From Aquatica leii (lineage: Eukaryota; Arthropoda; Insecta; Coleoptera; Lampyridae), in contig CM069432.1 of the NCBI GenBank assembly GCA_035610365.1, forward strand, positions 165,414,035 through 165,478,034: a stretch of 64,000 bases of DNA, written 5' to 3'. Below, piece after piece: positions 10,220 to 19,604 of the stretch. Position 1 is the stretch's first letter. Every line of letters starts with the position of its first letter. The translations under genes were made by a program, and so were the position numbers. A model generated the notes under the pieces. The model was given only the letters and a program-made list of their open reading frames with translations, did not search any database and was not told where the DNA came from.

Positions 10220-11809
10220 TTGTTTATAATTTCTCAAATCACACCTTTAGATAAAGACACTCAATTAGCAATCATACCTAGAGAAAAATCTTCAAAATGT
10301 CCTAAATTTTATGGTTTACCAAAAATCCATAAAGAGGGTGTACCATTACGGCCTATTGTAAGTTCTATTGGTTCTCCACTACAAGCTCTTGCAAGATATT
10401 TAGCAAAATTTTTCCAACCTTACGCCGAACAAGCAGCATCTTATGTACGTAATTCACAACATTTTTTAGATATTCTAAAACAACAATTAATAGAAGTAGA
10501 TGACATATTAGTTAGTTTTGATGTAGTATCATTGTTTACAAGTATACCAGTAGAAGAAGCTCTTACAATTATTAAAAATAAATATAACCCTCCAAAACAT
10601 ATAACTGATTTAACTACACATTGCTTGAATAATACTTATTTTATCTACAACGGTATACGGTATAAACAAGTTAAAGGAGCACCTATGGGCTCACCTCTTT
10701 CGCCAGTTATAGCAAACATTTTCATGGATGAATTAGAAAACAGGGCTTTAAATTCAACACTATTAAAACCAAAATTATGGCTACGTTACGTAGACGATAC
10801 ATTTGTTATATGGCCTCATGGTAAAGATCATCTCAATAAATTTTTAGAACATCTTAATATCCAACATAAATCAATTAATTTTACTATGGAAATTGAAGAA
10901 AATAGGCAAATAACTTTTTTAGACGTTCTTATAAAAAGAAAAGAAAACAACCAGATAAGCCATACGGTATACAGAAAAAGCACAAATACTAATCGATACC
11001 TTAATGCAAATTCACATCACCATCCATCTCAACTAACATCGGTTGTGAATACTTTAATAACACGTTCTAAACGTTTAACAGATGCAGAACATTATAATAT
11101 AGAAATGAACTATCTAAAGAAAATCTTAATGTGTAATGGATACTCGCACAATACAATTATGAAAGCAATTGTAAAACAATCAGGTAAAACAAGCACATCA
11201 ACGCAAGAAGATAATATGACAACAAAAGCTTACCTACCTTACATCAAAAATGTCACAGACAAGATTTGTAAAATACTGTATCGTTACAATATAAAAACAG
11301 TTTTTACGACACATAGAAAAGTTAGTTCATTTTTACAGTCTCCAAAAGAACATATTCCTCTTGAATGCCAAGGAGTGTATGAAGTTCCATGCGGCATGTG
11401 TAATGGAACGTATGTCGGTCAAACAAATAGAAGAATTGCTGCGAGAATAGATGAACATAAAGTTGCTGTTAGACACAAACTTCCTTCATCTTCTCTAGCT
11501 CAACATGTGAATGAAACGGGCCATGTTATTGACTTTGACAACACCAAAATTCTTGCAAGTGTTGAACACTTTTGGTCACGAATAGCTAAAGAAGCAATTG
11601 AAATTGAAAAACGACCGTCTAGCATAAACAAACGCAACGATAGTGTCAGATTGCCAAAAATTTGGACAACAGTTCTTACCCATGTAAAATCATCTAACAT
11701 TAGCACCACTTTAAATAAACCAACAACAAGCAATGCTATTCAAAATCAAGTACGTCATCGACCATTGACAAGAAGTCAAACTAAAATTGACAATGACAAG
11801 TTTGTTTAA
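10220..11809 (+). CDS. Penelope-like RT plus GIY-YIG endonuclease, open 529-codon frame (5'-truncated copy)
   Basis: Homology to the left copy begins at 10241 (TPLDKDTQ, residue 8); the ATG at 10220 and the first seven codons come from junction sequence, so this is not the native start. RT: palm motif with FDVVSLFTSIP, KGAPMGSPLSPVIANIF, then YVDD at residues 190-193 carrying the catalytic aspartates. A linker follows, then the GIY-YIG nuclease: VYEVPC at 386-391, TYVGQT around 397-402, RRIAARIDEH, and downstream LAQH / ETGH. The Cys-Cys-His-His pattern is typical of Penelope endonucleases. The N-terminal region present in the left copy (KGFNFAVTP block and the segment before TPLDK) is missing, so autonomous activity is doubtful. 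No stops across 1.6 kb implies recent insertion. Confidence 0.9.
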   Translation: MFIISQITPLDKDTQLAIIPREKSSKCPKFYGLPKIHKEGVPLRPIVSSIGSPLQALARYLAKFFQPYAEQAASYVRNSQHFLDILKQQLIEVDDILVSFDVVSLFTSIPVEEALTIIKNKYNPPKHITDLTTHCLNNTYFIYNGIRYKQVKGAPMGSPLSPVIANIFMDELENRALNSTLLKPKLWLRYVDDTFVIWPHGKDHLNKFLEHLNIQHKSINFTMEIEENRQITFLDVLIKRKENNQISHTVYRKSTNTNRYLNANSHHHPSQLTSVVNTLITRSKRLTDAEHYNIEMNYLKKILMCNGYSHNTIMKAIVKQSGKTSTSTQEDNMTTKAYLPYIKNVTDKICKILYRYNIKTVFTTHRKVSSFLQSPKEHIPLECQGVYEVPCGMCNGTYVGQTNRRIAARIDEHKVAVRHKLPSSSLAQHVNETGHVIDFDNTKILASVEHFWSRIAKEAIEIEKRPSSINKRNDSVRLPKIWTTVLTHVKSSNISTTLNKPTTSNAIQNQVRHRPLTRSQTKIDNDKFV

Positions 11810-11950
11810 TGTTTAATTTTTAATTTCTAATTCATGTTAATGTATTAATAATAAGTTTAGTTTAACTTGAAAATGACAAGTGTGATCTTGTCGAAACGTT
11901 GTTTTAACAATAAAAACATAAAACGAGAAGAAATCCGAAAATCATTTCAA

Positions 11951-11957
<7 letters not shown>
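10241..11957 (+). mobile_element. Penelope-like retroelement, right copy, 5'-truncated
   Basis: Contains the intact RT/endonuclease frame and a 3' non-coding tail of about 150 bp that runs straight into (TA)n at 11954. It lacks the last 27 or so bases found before the TA tract in the left and third copies. 5' truncation is usual for target-primed reverse transcription. Confidence 0.88.
11871..11897 (+). other. Conserved RNA stem-loop with GAAAC tail, hammerhead-like remnant
   Basis: TTGAAAATG precedes the stem GACAAG (11875-11880), loop TGTGAT and CTTGTC (11887-11892), then GAAAC (11893-11897). Penelope-like elements are known to carry hammerhead ribozymes near their ends, in which a stem is followed by GAAA. 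Here the required CUGAUGA box is not present in recognisable form, so self-cleavage is not supported. The stem covaries with the third copy. Confidence 0.5.
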
Positions 11958-12010
<53 letters not shown>

Positions 12011-12032
12011 TATATATATATAAATATATATA
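11954..12032. repeat. (TA)n tract between the second and third Penelope-like copies
   Basis: About 79 bp of alternating TA with two short interruptions, shared as the 3' border of the plus-strand right copy and the minus-strand third copy. Confidence 0.95.
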
Positions 12033-12033
12033 T

Positions 12034-12568
12034 TGTTTTTGATATTTTCACGAGTATAATTATTAATTTGCAATACGTTTCGGATTGTATCTCGTGTGCT
12101 TTTATTTTTATTTTGTGTGCTACGTTTGGGTAAGATCACACTTACCATTTTCAAGCATTAATTAAAATTTACAGAAACTATAACATTAAACTTAACTAAA
12201 CATGTCAATGTCTACTTTGACTTCTTGTCACCGGTCGATGCCTTACTTGATTTGTTTCATAATTTGTAACAATTGTAGATTCCGGTACATTTCTTCGTTT
12301 TTTTATAGATGGAAGCACTGTTTTCCATATTTTAGGTAATCTGCTACTGTCATCTCTTTTATTTAAACTATCTGGTCGTTTTTCAATTTCTATAGCTTCT
12401 CGAGCTACTCTAGACCATAAATGTTCGACACTTGCAAGAACTTTGGTGTTATTAAAGTTAATTATATGTCCTGTTTCTATAACATGTTGAGCTAATGAAG
12501 ACGAAGAAAGTCCTTGTCTAACAGCATTTTTATGTTCTTCTACTCTTGCTGCTATTCGTCTATTTGTT
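12034..12568 (-). mobile_element. Older Penelope-like copy, 3' fragment with GIY-YIG C-terminus
   Basis: Minus strand. The reading frame 12568-12205 begins at TNRRIAARVEEHK and continues through LAQHVIETGH, VEHLWSRVAREAIEIEKRP and a C-terminal RHRPVTRSQS, closely paralleling the two main copies but clearly diverged, so it is a separate older subfamily. Upstream of 12568 the match stops abruptly: the element is 5'-truncated and lacks RT and the nuclease core tyrosines. Its 3' tail ends at (TA)n like the other copies. The C-terminal frame is open but cannot make an active nuclease. Confidence 0.85.
12124..12146 (-). other. Covaried stem-loop in the third Penelope-like copy
   Basis: Minus strand GGTAAG, loop TGTGAT, CTTACC, then CAAAC. 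Relative to GACAAG/CTTGTC, two base pairs changed on both sides while the loop stayed identical. Confidence 0.55.
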
Positions 12569-12837
12569 ACGCTCCAGTTAATTGAAAATGATTTTAACAA
12601 CGACAGTTTTGATCAAGTAGTGCAATCACTGCAAAGAATTCTTGTACAAACTGTATGTAAACTCAACACCAATGAAAAATGTACACGTCAGATATTCAAA
12701 TTAATTATCCATACGGTATTTAAGTTGAACAATGATTAAACGCTGCAAATAAACGTGCAAAAGTAATTTACTGTGGACGCATATTGAACTTAATTTACAA
12801 GCATTTGGAGTTCTTAAAAAACATATGATTTCCATAC
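12569..12837. other. Unassigned stretch
   Basis: One plus-strand frame stays open for about 50 codons just after the Penelope-like fragment (LQLIENDFNNDSFDQVV...), but I do not recognise it. Confidence 0.4.
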
Positions 12838-13125
12838 AAGAGTCACGTTCATCTCAGCGGCTATTTAAGTCGACAAAATTTGATTCTTTAATTTTCAACG
12901 TCTTGATGTTATTTTAAACAATCCACTCTACTGTGTTGGAGTTACCATTTTTTATGCGGTATCTAGTTATAAAGTAATTGGTTCATATTTTGCTGAGGAC
13001 GATAATCAGAATTCATATACTGTAAACCAAGCGCGTTACAGAAAAGACATTATTGTACCTACTTTTTGTATAAGGTTTGCATCAACAAGATATTGCAACG
13101 AGCTATCCTTCTCATTCACAACCTG
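12838..13125 (+). pseudogene. Tc1/mariner-superfamily transposase remnant (DDE region)
   Basis: KSHVHLSGYLSRQN at 12838 matches the block after the first catalytic aspartate in IS630/Tc1/mariner transposases of insects (typical form ...HFHLSGYVNKQN). After a frame change, 12925-13122 reads GVTIFYAVSSYKVIGSYF, then QNSYTVNQARYRKDIIVPTF, paralleling the WCAL..VIGPYFF and TVN..RYR.MI blocks of these proteins. A stop occurs after the first block, the DE of the first motif is lost, and the C-terminal part is unreadable. Dead fragment. A separate fragment of the same kind of protein, with the N-terminal part, sits at the right edge of the window. Confidence 0.65.
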
Positions 13126-13470
13126 ATGCATACAATTGGGTCTTAATAAAAGTTAATATATTTTACTCAGAAAATCCCCCGGCACACATTGCAAAACTAA
13201 GAAAAAAATACATACATTTTTAAAGGCAGTACTTCTGCTCAAACTCTGAAGGTTCATATCTACCAAGTTCACGACGCATTTGCTAGTGGTCCGTCCAATG
13301 TCAGTATTTTAAAGGAATTTGTTGTTTGAGGACATCGTATGTGTTTACAGTGGAGACTAAATACAAGCGAGGTTTAGAAAGTTAAAGCTCACATGATTAT
13401 GTAAATTACATTTATTACGCCTAAATACTATTGTAGTACCTACTGCAATATACTCTACAATAAAATAATA

Positions 13471-14605
13471 CACTGGTCTGCATGAAAATCGGCCCTGATA
13501 CCATTCTTGACGATCCTTATGTAAAATAACCTCCTGAATCCAAAAATGAGCTCCGGTTTTACCCATCACCCACCTATTTTGAGGGGACCCCTTTTTTATT
13601 TTTTTTGCATCTTTTTTAGAATTTTAACTTATAGCCGTTAAACATCCCAAAGCAGGTAATAAAATTTATACCAAAGTATATGGCAAAAGTTTTGCTATAA
13701 AATGCATATAGAAACAACAATAAAATACAAATATATAAAAACAGTAAAAAAATATCAATAAACAGTTAGGAAGATTCACTGCACGACGCTGGCGATCTCA
13801 ATACCACATGCAGGTTTGAACATTACTTGCATTACTCTTCTCATTATAGTATATTACATTGTTTGCTTAACTGCTTCGATCAGTACATCTATAGCTGTTG
13901 CAGAGTTAACTTTTCGACGTTTTAAACGTGCTGGATTTTGTGTTCATTTTTGTTCATTTGTGTAAAACAGTAAAACTACTTTTACTCCATATTTTTTCAA
14001 GTTACTAAGTGTGATTTGTGGTTAATTTCGGGCGTTGAATTACTGTATAATTATGCCACGCGAGTGTAAAAATCATCCCGATAGCTTCTGCTATGTCTGG
14101 GATTAACTTTAAAACTTTAAAAACGCAACGAAAACCCCTTTCTCCGCTTGTTAAAACAGCTTATAAATTGTACTTTGATTGTCAAGTTGGCGACCAAGAC
14201 AAGAATTGGACTCCATCAGTTTGCTGTACGACTTGTTACAGTAGTTTGACCAAATGGCTCAAAGGTACCCGTAAATCAATGCCATTTGCTTGTTTGGCAC
14301 CAAGTAACGATGAAAATCTTTTTATTTATTACTGTTTATAGCTAAAATAGTTCTTTTTCCGATTTAAATTAAATTCATGTCCATATATTTATTAGTATAA
14401 TAATTATTATAATTATTATTATCGTTCGATAAATAAATTATAATTAATTTATCGAAAAGTGGTAAAATTAGAGATTTGGGGATACCTCGAAAATGGTGGG
14501 TGATGGAAGAAAACGGAAGACATATTTGGATTCAGGACGTCATTTTACATAAGAATCACCCGGAAATTGGGTCAGGGCTAGATAAAATATATTTTTTTGC
14601 CAGTG
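13471..14605. mobile_element. 1.1-kb inverted-repeat DNA element ending CACTGG/CCAGTG
   Basis: Terminal sequences 13471-13590 and 14470-14605 are inverted copies of about 120 bp: CACTGG at both tips, then GCCCTGA, TTATGTAAAAT, TCCTGAATCCAAA and CATCACCCACC in the same order. TA flanks both ends (13469-13470 and 14606-14607), a possible 2-bp target duplication. CAC-tipped TIRs occur in the CMC group, but class cannot be set without a transposase. Inside lies a captured or host-like broken gene fragment (14053-14309). Confidence 0.6.
14053..14309 (+). pseudogene. Fragment of a cysteine-rich protein of unknown function
   Basis: Starts ATG CCACGC with MPRECKNHPDSFCYV, then shifts frame near 14089 and continues as FKTLKTQRKPLSPLVKTAY, VGDQDKNWTPSVCCTTCYS and WLKGTRKSMPFA. 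The cysteine spacing and the LVK-AY, VGDQDK-W-P and WLKGTRKSMPFA blocks recur, as I recall, in a widespread group of uncharacterised invertebrate proteins, which supports real coding origin. The C-terminus after MPFACLAP is unrelated. The frameshift plus truncation make it non-functional. Lying between the inverted repeats, it may be a captured exon carried by the transposon. Confidence 0.5.
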
Positions 14606-14607
14606 TA

Positions 14608-16339
14608 ATATGGACAGTGAGAAATGTTTGCAATTAATAGTATTATCTAAAAGAAAGCCAAAACTATAGAAAGCTATGTTTTCTTTTTCTTTATTCAATA
14701 TTGTCATTTTCTCTTAAAAGAGTAATAATTATGAAAGATATGAAACATTGCATTGCATTTGTGGAAGTACAATAAAGTGTTCTCCCACTGCTGAACAGTC
14801 CAAAATGCCAAAACAGCCGCCTACTGGTTTACTCTGGTAGTATTTTCACATTTGAATTGACATTGCCTAATGGTCGTGATTTTGCTAACAGTTATTTTAC
14901 TCACATATTGCACTCTAGTAATGTTCAATTGCACAATTTCGATTTAACTTTAATTTTGCCTAAGAATATTGAAAAAACTTAGAACATTACCCCAACAGTG
15001 ACAGATAAAAGAGTAGAAGATAACAGTAAAATTGGTCGTAAGCATACCAACATTTATGGATTATAATAAAGTGTTTTGACTTACCGTTTATTGTTCCATT
15101 TCGTAATTGTATACACAGCATCCCTTATTAAACAACAACCAAACAAATGAAAAAGCGTTGAGAACACAACTCAAAAGGATAACAACGACTAATGCTTACT
15201 AATCACAAAGTATTCGCTTTTACTAAAACAATTCCACCGTTTTAAAAATAATTCATTCTCATTTAATTGATTTCTAAACAATTCTAGTTATTCAAAAAAT
15301 ATTCGATTTTAACAAATTACTTTTTAAACGATTGCTGATTATTGGAAAGAAATTGCAAGTACTGAAACGATTTAAAAATAATTACAAAAAATCGGAACCT
15401 TTTCAATTTATTTACTATCAATTACATCTAAATGAAATAAAAATAAAACTAAAACGAAATAACTTAATGGAACAATTGTTTTAACTTTGTTACTGTAACA
15501 GTTTCAATCCATATTTACTAAGTACCTACATAATCCTTTAACGATATGTGAAAACGTTACATTATCTACAAGCATTTTAAAAAATGTAGCTTACCCTAAT
15601 CCCGACCTCACGAGCCGCTACTGCTTATAACATATAGTAGAATCTAAAGTAGAAAAACTTTTAGTTGTATCAGACGGTACATTCATTATACCGTCATGCA
15701 GTGGTAGAAAGAAGAGTGTTCAAAAAAAGATAACACTTAAATAAAAATGTACCTTCCTATCCTAAAACAGATAAAAAAAAAACAAAAAATAATAACTAAA
15801 TGACAGTTGCTATATTTTGCTACGCAATTCAGGTGAATGCGAACAAATATGTAAATGTTTAATCTAATCAAAAATGGCTATGTCTTAGTACGCTTTAAAA
15901 AGAGAAACTCAACGATTCATTTCATTGGAAAAATTTTAAATTTTATTGGAACTGTTGCCAATATAAAATTGCTCACGAAAATGACTTTTGTAGACGTTTT
16001 ACTTTTCCATAATAGATGATATCTAAAAAGTTAGGGATGACTAATAATCATACTAAATGCGTTTTTTAAAACCGGTACTGCAATAATTTATACATACTTG
16101 AACTTTTATTATAACTTTGGTAGCTTAATTGTTCAGTTGTTGAGTATATGCTAAGTATATATGTTAATCAATAAATATTTTTAAATATATTAGTAATTTT
16201 TTATCTAGACGAATCATCTCTTTTACAAACGTTCTTTAAAGACGACAAAATGACGTAATTAATATTGGTAATTTTTTACACTAATGACACTTTTTTTTCA
16301 TGAACTTACCACGTCAGATATTGCGAGAAGGTATAGTAG
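14608..16339. other. AT-rich stretch, nothing recognised
   Basis: No conserved frame, RNA gene or clear repeat seen. Confidence 0.5.
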
Positions 16340-17290
16340 TTAAGGGGACTTTCACGTTTTAAAAACCGCTTGAAAAGTTGGGATAAATTTCCTGAGTTTA
16401 GTTTGTAACCAATAGATTTGAAATTTGGAATACATACATTCTAGTGTTACCTCTGTCGATTGGTTGTTTCAGATTTTTTTAAATTTCATTGCAAAACGAA
16501 TAAAAAAAAACAAAATTTACTAAATCGAAAATTTAAAACAACCATCATCTTCAAAATTACTTTTTGAAGCCAAAGCAAAGAAACAACTTTCTCGAAATTT
16601 TGGGAAATAACCGAATCTTTTTCAGACAAAAGTCTTAAATTTTGTCATCGAAGGCGTCTATATATATCCTAACTCTACCTACTTTTAAGTGCACCTGCAC
16701 CCGAGTTGGATCGAATTTCCGTGAATCGCTGTTTATAAAAAAACAAGTGCCAGCCGAGATTAGGTGATGTTAAAAAAATAACATTGTTTTCATACAGCTT
16801 ATTTTAGTTTTGCTTCACAAAGTAGGATCCAAATCGATTTTAAATCGAACCCAATTTTCGATGCTCGATTTTTTCTTCAACTCGACTAATCGATTCACAC
16901 AATAAATCGATTATCGATTTTTCACAGTTAGTTTTTTCATATCGATATGAAAACCTACACCTTCGCCGCACATTTTATTCATTATAATGTAGTAGGAGTA
17001 CTTAGATGTATTATTTTTAATACTTATTTATTTTCGTTTTTAAATTTTTAATTTTTTAGATTTATTTCGTGTGTATGAAGCGCAATTTGTGTCACAATTT
17101 AATGCAAAGAAAAATAATGGTTTTTAAATCATATTTGTTTTTTTTTCTTATCAAATAATTTTATTTTTTTGAAATTATTTTTTAAACAAATTACTTTTTC
17201 TGATATACAAGAAAAACAAGACCCTTTCCGGATTATTATAATAAAATTACAACCATGTAAGAAAAGCAGTAAGTTAAAATAAAACATTAG

Positions 17291-18761
17291 TTAATTCGCC
17301 TTGAAAAAGTCTGTAATACTCTTCTGTTTATAATTTTCGCACTTCATTTCAAAAGCCCCGTCTCTAAGTCGACGGAGAGACATAACTTCGTGGCTATCAA
17401 ATTCGTTATCTTCAGCCCATTTTAAATCAGTGTTTAAAGCTCCTACTGCCTCTTAATTACCAACTTTTTTGGAGGCGAGAACTTCAACGCTATTGTCTTC
17501 ATCTTGCTCATCGTCCTCACACATTGCCGCTCGCACAATCTCCTCATCAGTTAACACTTCATATCTTTGTAACTCGCTTTCGGCACCACCAGCAGCCCAT
17601 TCTTGAGCTACTGCCTCACTTATTTGAGGATCATTGGGTCCCCTCAACCTATTAAAAAGCTGGGCTAAAGGAACATTATTTTCTGATTCGTCATTATCAG
17701 TGAGAAATCCAGGGTGCAAATTCTTCCATGATTTGTTAATTAGCGATGCTTTAACACTGGCCCAGCAATTAGCCAAAAGAATAACTGTGTCCTTTAAAGT
17801 TATCGATTTTAATGAGTCCATGAGGTTATCAGAACATAATGCAAGACAGTTAACCAAAAGTGATTTGCGGTAATTTAACTTCACATTTTGTATAACGTTC
17901 TGATCCATTGGTTGTGTACACGCCGTGGTGTTAGGTGACAAGAACATTGAAAAAATGTTGCCGTCTTCAGAGACATGTTCATCTGCTGATGGATGCCCAG
18001 GACAATTATCCAACAATAACAGTGTTTCATAACCCGAGCATTTTTTTGTGCACGATAACAAACAGGAAGACGTATTGATTTAAATGCCCGCGGGTTTTTT
18101 GATTTTCCGACAACAAGCAATTGAAGTTTATGGGTTCCAGCCGCATTTGCACAAGGCATGAATCTCACTCTCATCTTCATCATTTTTCTTCCGGAGCCGA
18201 CTGCTCATTGCCAGAGGCTAAAGTATAATAATCGCCAGTATAAACCAGATTCGTCAGCATTGTAAACCTGTTCCGCTGTTAATTTTTTTTCTTTAATAAC
18301 TTTCTGTAACTCTAGTTGGAATGGCGTTTTTTAAATCTGTCTAACCATCCCCGGCTTACATTAAACCCGATATTGGAGTTTGTAATCTGGCGATGAAAAA
18401 TACGAGCTTTCTCACAAATCATATCACCACTTACAGGAACATGCAATCGCTTTTGTTGCAAAAACCACGTAAATAAAGCATCTTCTAAAATAGGATTTTC
18501 CGATTGCTTCAGTGTTTTTCGTACACCGGGACCACGTTCTGTTAGGCTAACAAACTTCAGGATTTTGTCTTTGTTTTTCTTTATGTCGCCTACAGTTGAC
18601 CTGCCTATACCAAACTTCCGAGCAATGACACGGTAGCTGCCACCTTTATCTAACATTTCTATAATCCGCAATTTGTCTTTTAATGTTAATGTTGAATGTT
18701 TACGTGGCGGCGCCAAATTATGTGGAACCCATTGCCCGCCCGGTCGGATTACAGCGATCAC
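17291..18761 (-). pseudogene. Tigger/pogo-family (DDE_1) transposase, frameshifted
   Basis: Minus strand, domain order intact. An N-terminal helix-turn-helix (18761-18312) shows STLTLKDKLRIIEML and YRVIARKFGIGRSTVGDI, followed by the CENP-B-like second DNA-binding domain with ENPILEDALFTWFLQQKR and NVSRGWLDRFKKRH. In another frame VYNADESGLYW (18267-18235) carries the first catalytic Asp. FMPCANAAGTHKLQLLVVGK lies at about 18155, LLLLDNCPGHPS (about 18020) carries the second Asp, and NTTACTQPMDQNVIQNVK (about 17925) follows. There are at least three frameshifts, a deletion between CYRAQKN and LLLLDN, and an in-frame TAA at 17455-17453. Translation past that stop gives 53 more codons ending QKSITDFFKAN (stop at 17293-17291). 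Cut-and-paste transposase, now dead. Confidence 0.85.
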
Positions 18762-18798
18762 CGAACAAGCGGGAGTCCGGATTACCGAGGCCCTACTG
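18754..18798 (-). repeat. Right terminal inverted repeat of the Tigger/pogo element
   Basis: Read on the minus strand the end begins CAGTAGGGCCTCGGTAATCC, typical of Tigger/pogo termini (CAGT...TCCGGA), and is followed on the plus strand by TA at 18799-18800, the expected target duplication. The partner TIR was not found left of 17291, so the left end is lost or badly decayed. Confidence 0.65.
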
Positions 18799-19409
18799 TA
18801 CTTCCATTATACTAAGAGGAACTTATTGGGAAGCAAATTTCTGAAGGAAAAGTTTTCATAGCCTGAAACAAGCGAAATAATGTGACTCGAAATATACAAG
18901 TTTGCACTTTTTGCTGCAATTGTAAACATTTGATATTTCGTAGCGTGGCCTTGATGCCGGTCCACGTTGAGTAGATTGACACATGCCAACTTGAACCATG
19001 ACCAATTGCGTGCACGCCAGAGGTCATAAACTAGTGTGCATTTTTTTATGACACGCCTCCTAAAAATCACACTTGGAAGTTGGAGATTAACGTGAAAACC
19101 CCCTTAACTACATACTATATTACAACAGTACTGACTCAACACTTTTTCAATTTCAAAATGAATCTACAATCAATAGATTTAACTCGGATTTAACGTTTAT
19201 TTCAAGTTGTTATTTAACACAATCAACTATTGAAAATAATTTTTCTTTTACTAAGTTTATAAATTTATTGAAAATAAGTTTAAATGATTTTGGTTAAAGT
19301 TTAAAGAATAAAAGCTAAGCTGCCGTAAAATTTTATTAAGGTGTAATAAGAATTTCATTCTATGTTACTAGTAACAATGAAGGTGTTATACAAATACAAT
19401 TACTTTCAG

Positions 19410-19548
19410 GACGGTTTAAGACGCAGAATGGATAAGCTGAAAAGTTCCATAGAAGAAGGAAATCGAGCTGTAGATAAAGAACGAGAAAAAAACGTTAGTT
19501 TGTTGCATCTAATTTTTCCGCCTGATATAGCTAAGCGCCTTTGGCTGG
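19410..19548 (+). CDS. Gycalpha99B: Soluble guanylate cyclase alpha subunit, internal exon (dimerisation helix)
   Basis: Soluble guanylate cyclase is the cytosolic nitric-oxide receptor that makes cGMP from GTP as an alpha/beta heterodimer. This exon starts after a TTACTTTCAG acceptor and reads DGLRRRMDKLKSSIEEGNRA, a coiled-coil segment just before the cyclase domain, then KEREKNVSLLHLIFPPDIAK and RLWLG. It ends CTGG before GTAAGT (donor at 19549). Length 139 bp, phase 0 in and phase 1 out, splitting a glycine codon with the next exon. The HNOX and PAS exons should lie upstream but were not found in the window. Assignment to alpha rather than beta rests mainly on the next exon. Confidence 0.82.
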
Positions 19549-19604
19549 GTAAGTTCCAATTCTACCATTATAGTTGTACAATATTAATTTGTGTTTTAAT
19601 GTAG

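Larger units (their letters stand above)
8071..11957. repeat. 1.7-kb near-identical inverted repeat (Penelope-like head-to-head pair)
   Basis: Arm 1 is 8071-9785 and arm 2 is 10241-11957, with a 455-bp spacer made of the left copy's extra 5' sequence and about 25 unmatched bases. By eye the arms differ by only a few substitutions and single-base indels (for example R to K in the endonuclease). Transcription across the pair would give a long RNA hairpin. Confidence 0.9.
16340..19107. mobile_element. 2.8-kb DNA element with GTTAAGGGG ends (possible piggyBac-like)
   Basis: GTAGTTAAGGGGACTTTCACG at the left end is mirrored by CGTGAAAACCCCCTTAACTAC at the right (16338-19109). TTAA followed by GGG at both ends fits piggyBac-type TTAA duplications (16340-16343 and 19104-19107). 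However, the inverted match extends 3 bp beyond TTAA, so a TA duplication with GTTAAGGGG tips is also possible. No piggyBac transposase is present. A Tigger/pogo element is nested inside. Confidence 0.55.

Noticed and set aside
11871..11945. Hammerhead ribozyme in the Penelope-like 3' region
   Set aside because: A stem followed by GAAAC is present, but no CUGAUGA box or proper three-way junction could be drawn. Kept only as a conserved stem-loop.
17221..17250. CCGGATTA near 17228 as the left TIR of the Tigger element
   Set aside because: It is in the wrong orientation relative to the right TIR and lacks the CAGT tip.
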